Part shown: positions 63,670-64,000 of the stretch, piece by piece | How positions within the stretch are numbered: the first letter of the stretch is position 1 | Layout of the letters: the number at the start of each line of letters is the position of its first letter | NCBI RefSeq assembly: GCF_030532195.1 | Contig: NZ_JAUNLP010000001.1 | Coordinates: 534,669 to 598,668 of the forward strand | Direction of reading: 5' to 3' | Length of the DNA: 64,000 nt | Source: Corynebacterium sp. | GTDB lineage: Bacteria; Actinomycetota; Actinomycetes; Mycobacteriales; Mycobacteriaceae | The notes under the pieces: model-generated | The model's input: the letters and a program-made list of their open reading frames with translations, nothing else | What the model was told of the DNA's origin: nothing | Databases searched by the model: none | Made by a program: the position numbers and the translations under genes

Positions 63670-64000
63670 CTAATCCGTGACTGCTGGAACTGCAGTTAAG
63701 TAGCGGTGCAAATCGTGCGACAGCGCGGTAATAAATTCCACCGGAATCTGCTCATCCTTCTTGTGGCAGTACGCAGGATCGCCCGGGCCAAAGTTCACCG
63801 CTGGAATCCCAAGCGCCGAAAAGCGCGCAACGTCAGTCCAGCCGTATTTCGGCTTGGCCACCCCACCTGCGATATCCACCAGCTCCTTTGCCGCAGCCGC
63901 ATGCAATCCCGGCAGTGCACCTGGGCTGATATCTTCCACATCAACCGTCAGGTCATCGGGGGAAAACTCCTCGAGCCCCAGAACCTCACGGAAATGCACC
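63670..64000 (-). CDS. dapE: Succinyl-diaminopimelate desuccinylase, C-terminal part (window edge)
   Basis: Last 110 residues of DapE, which removes succinate from N-succinyl-LL-diaminopimelate in lysine and cell-wall precursor synthesis. Visible marks: the PKYGWTDVARF segment and the metal-ligand region IPAVNFGPGD, then HKKDEQIPV near the end, typical of the M20 peptidase fold. The gene enters from beyond the right edge. It heads the run dapE, LOG protein, folP2. Together with lysA at the left edge the window contains two genes of the lysine pathway. Confidence 0.9.
   Translation of the reverse strand, partial: VHFREVLGLEEFSPDDLTVDVEDISPGALPGLHAAAAKELVDIAGGVAKPKYGWTDVARFSALGIPAVNFGPGDPAYCHKKDEQIPVEFITALSHDLHRYLTAVPAVTD

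Noticed and set aside
1-64000. CRISPR arrays, transposases, prophage genes
   Set aside because: No regularly spaced identical repeats, transposase motifs or phage structural genes were seen.

Overview
The window is chromosomal DNA of a Corynebacterium (high-GC, mycolata-type actinobacterium). The main evidence is the fused 2-oxoglutarate dehydrogenase odhA, the argS-lysA pair, and a sigE-cseE-htrA-tatB block next to mrp. The order dapE, LOG protein, folP2, DUF3117, glgA, glgC, O-methyltransferase, sigE, cseE, htrA, tatB, mrp, corA, odhA is, as I recall it, also the order around Rv1202-Rv1248c of Mycobacterium tuberculosis. The right third is therefore an old conserved backbone. The species cannot be named from the sequence alone.

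Layout. 0-2.2 kb: lysA (cut by the window edge) and argS. 2.4-5.5 kb: lutABC lactate oxidation operon. 5.5-7.3 kb: small membrane protein, pirin, tRNA-Arg(CCG). 7.4-10.7 kb: siderophore ABC uptake operon behind a DtxR-type iron box. 10.9-11.3 kb: a MarR regulator. 11.5-20.1 kb: a tightly packed minus-strand cassette SNF2 helicase, SWIM protein, SbcD-like nuclease, SbcC-like ATPase, second MarR, with a near-perfect LexA box at its head. 20.8-28.9 kb: putP, a secreted HNH nuclease, a membrane protein, DEAD-box RNA helicase, bile-acid/sodium symporter family protein and an MFS exporter. 29.0-31.1 kb: an AT-richer NaeI-type restriction-modification pair. 31.2-33.7 kb: two tandem paralogous secreted trypsin-like proteases. 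33.9-37.4 kb: an unknown gene with its own LexA box, an acidic-tailed protein with an in-frame stop in its tail, a FhuF-like iron-sulfur protein, and an unknown gene. 37.5-45.1 kb: a fused asymmetric ABC exporter and odhA. 45.3-64 kb: lipoprotein, corA, DUF6777-like protein, stress protein, mrp, tatB, htrA, cseE, sigE, O-methyltransferase, glgC, glgA; then a GH5 glycosidase, budA and an RlmA-like methyltransferase; then DUF3117, folP2, a LOG protein and dapE (cut by the edge).

How the parts work together. Two LexA boxes, plus a weaker one at the methyltransferase gene, suggest an SOS-linked set of DNA-processing genes not usually listed in the corynebacterial SOS regulon. The iron box ties the siderophore importer to DtxR. 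sigE, cseE, htrA and tatB form a cell-envelope stress module. glgC and glgA are divergent alpha-glucan synthesis genes.

Most unusual observations: (1) the 11-mer CGTCGTNAAGC occurs 20 times on both strands, in genes and between genes, where about 0.1 is expected by chance; (2) the SOS-boxed SNF2/SWIM/SbcD/SbcC/MarR cassette; (3) a phased 10-bp GTCGCC array upstream of putP; (4) a 24-bp perfect inverted repeat between mrp and tatB, related to a second element near the RNA helicase. No CRISPR array, transposase or prophage was seen.
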